NCBI GenBank assembly: GCA_902803355.1
Contig: CADCPP010000027.1
Coordinates: 1-6,963, forward strand
Reading direction: 5' to 3'
Origin: an uncultured Lachnospiraceae bacterium
Lineage (GTDB): Bacteria; Bacillota; Clostridia; Lachnospirales; Lachnospiraceae
DNA: 6,963 nt
Each line of letters begins with the position of its first letter. Positions within the stretch are counted from its first letter, which is position 1. The translations under genes and the position numbers were made by a program. This document shows, in pieces, positions 6,408 to 6,963 of the stretch. Below the pieces are notes generated by a model. That model ran no database searches. It saw only the letters and a list, made by a program, of their open reading frames with translations, and was not told the origin of the DNA.

Positions 6408-6963
6408 TCAGATTCCTCCCGCGGGAGCTTCCAGAAGTCCTCTTTCACGAAAGCTTAAGTAGCAATGGTCTCCGATGATGATATGATCCATGACCGGAAT
6501 ATGAAGCATGGCCCCCGCCTGCACGAGTTGCTCCGTCATGCGCAGATCCGCCTGCGAGGGTTCCGGATCGCCGCTCGGATGATTGTGCATCAGGACCACA
6601 TAGACTGCCTTATGGCGCAAGGCTTTCAGAAAGATCTCCCGGGGAGACGCAAGAGACGCGTCGACTGTTCCCACCGAGACGACTTCGGTATGCAGGAGCC
6701 TGTTTTTGGTATTAAACATGGCCACCCACATCTCCTCGTGGTCCAGATAACAGAGATCTTCCATGAAATAGGATGCGATGGCGCCCGGATACCCCAGCGA
6801 TATCTGGCCGGATTTTTCCGAGCGGACGATCCGCCGGCTCAGCTCTCCGACCGCCAGAAGTTCCGTGGCCTTGATACTGCCGATGCCTGAAACGGACTGC
6901 AGCTCTTCTCTGCTGACTTCCCGCAGGAAGCCGAGTCCGCGGACTCCGCCAAAACGCTTCAGC
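6408..6963 (-). CDS. radC: RadC family (JAB/MPN) protein, 5' end beyond window
   Basis: The reading frame is open to the window edge and gives 184 residues; the usual RadC length is about 225-230, so some 40 N-terminal residues are missing. Fragment residues 5-28 form a helix-hairpin-helix segment (GGVRGLGFLREVSREELQSV then SGIG), followed by KATELLAVGELSRR (31-44). The C-terminal MPN/JAB domain carries the JAMM metal site: Glu93 in HTEVVSVGT, then HNHPSGDPEPSQAD with His126, His128, Ser136 and Asp139. It is therefore a complete metal-binding site of the type found in metalloproteases and deubiquitinases. The old link to DNA repair is not supported for most members, and the real substrate is unknown. 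A Met at 6764 could be taken as a start but would cut off the helix-hairpin-helix region. Synteny with mreBCD is typical in Firmicutes. Confidence 0.95.
   Translation of the reverse strand, partial: LKRFGGVRGLGFLREVSREELQSVSGIGSIKATELLAVGELSRRIVRSEKSGQISLGYPGAIASYFMEDLCYLDHEEMWVAMFNTKNRLLHTEVVSVGTVDASLASPREIFLKALRHKAVYVVLMHNHPSGDPEPSQADLRMTEQLVQAGAMLHIPVMDHIIIGDHCYLSFRERGLLEAPAGGI

Noticed and set aside
6416..6427. Perfect 12-base palindrome CTCCCGCGGGAG near the radC end
   Set aside because: It is coding (Ala-Pro-Ala-Gly-Gly region), has no U-tract after it and no loop; not a terminator, and a single GC-rich palindrome of this size can occur by chance.
6408..6764. radC starting at the Met at 6764
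   Set aside because: The frame continues upstream to the window edge with a clear helix-hairpin-helix region, so this Met is internal and the gene is cut by the window.
1..6963. Mobile element, CRISPR array, tRNA/rRNA or defence system
   Set aside because: No transposase or integrase reading, no regular spaced repeats, no RNA gene signature; all coding space is taken by core envelope genes and radC.

Overview
This window looks like chromosomal DNA from a Firmicute of the class Clostridia, most likely Lachnospiraceae or a close relative. The grounds are: radC next to mreC-mreD (the B. subtilis order is radC-mreB-mreC-mreD-minC-minD); a long clostridial form of the class B penicillin-binding protein followed by minD and a SEDS gene; strong GGAGG-type ribosome binding sites; a TTG start; and a near-consensus sigma-A promoter. 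The family-level placement is inferred from protein resemblance and is not proven. All genes are on the minus strand, so transcription runs from high to low coordinates.

Layout in reading order: radC (6963-6408, 5' end beyond the window), mreC (6380-5523), mreD (5526-5008), mrdA/PBP2 (5015-2133), minD (2122-1352), rodA (1352-201). Then comes a 129-base intergenic region (200-72) with an imperfect stem-loop and a sigma-A promoter, and last the first 23 codons of a small P-loop ATPase gene (71-1) cut by the window edge. Junctions from radC to rodA are very tight: 27-nt gap, 4-nt overlap, 8-nt overlap, 10-nt gap, 1-nt overlap. One transcript with coupled translation is therefore likely. No internal promoter or terminator was convincing.

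The genes form an elongation (rod complex) module. MreC and MreD are membrane scaffold proteins, RodA is the SEDS glycan polymerase, and PBP2 is its cognate transpeptidase. MinD is a membrane-cycling ATPase of division-site placement. RadC is a conserved neighbour whose cellular role is unsettled.

The notable point is what is missing. mreB is absent from its usual place between radC and mreC, minC is absent between mrdA and minD, and minE is absent between minD and rodA, with no room for remnants. Whether these genes lie elsewhere cannot be seen here. If mreB is truly absent, the set (MreC, MreD, RodA, PBP2 without MreB) resembles that of ovococci such as Streptococcus pneumoniae. Other points worth a look are a roughly 250-residue insertion in PBP2, a palindrome over the PBP2 ribosome binding site next to its TTG start, overlapping inverted repeats in the promoter of the P-loop gene, and a high density of GATC. 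I see no sign of mobile elements, CRISPR, RNA genes or a clearly new system; this is mostly an ordinary core region with a reduced gene set.
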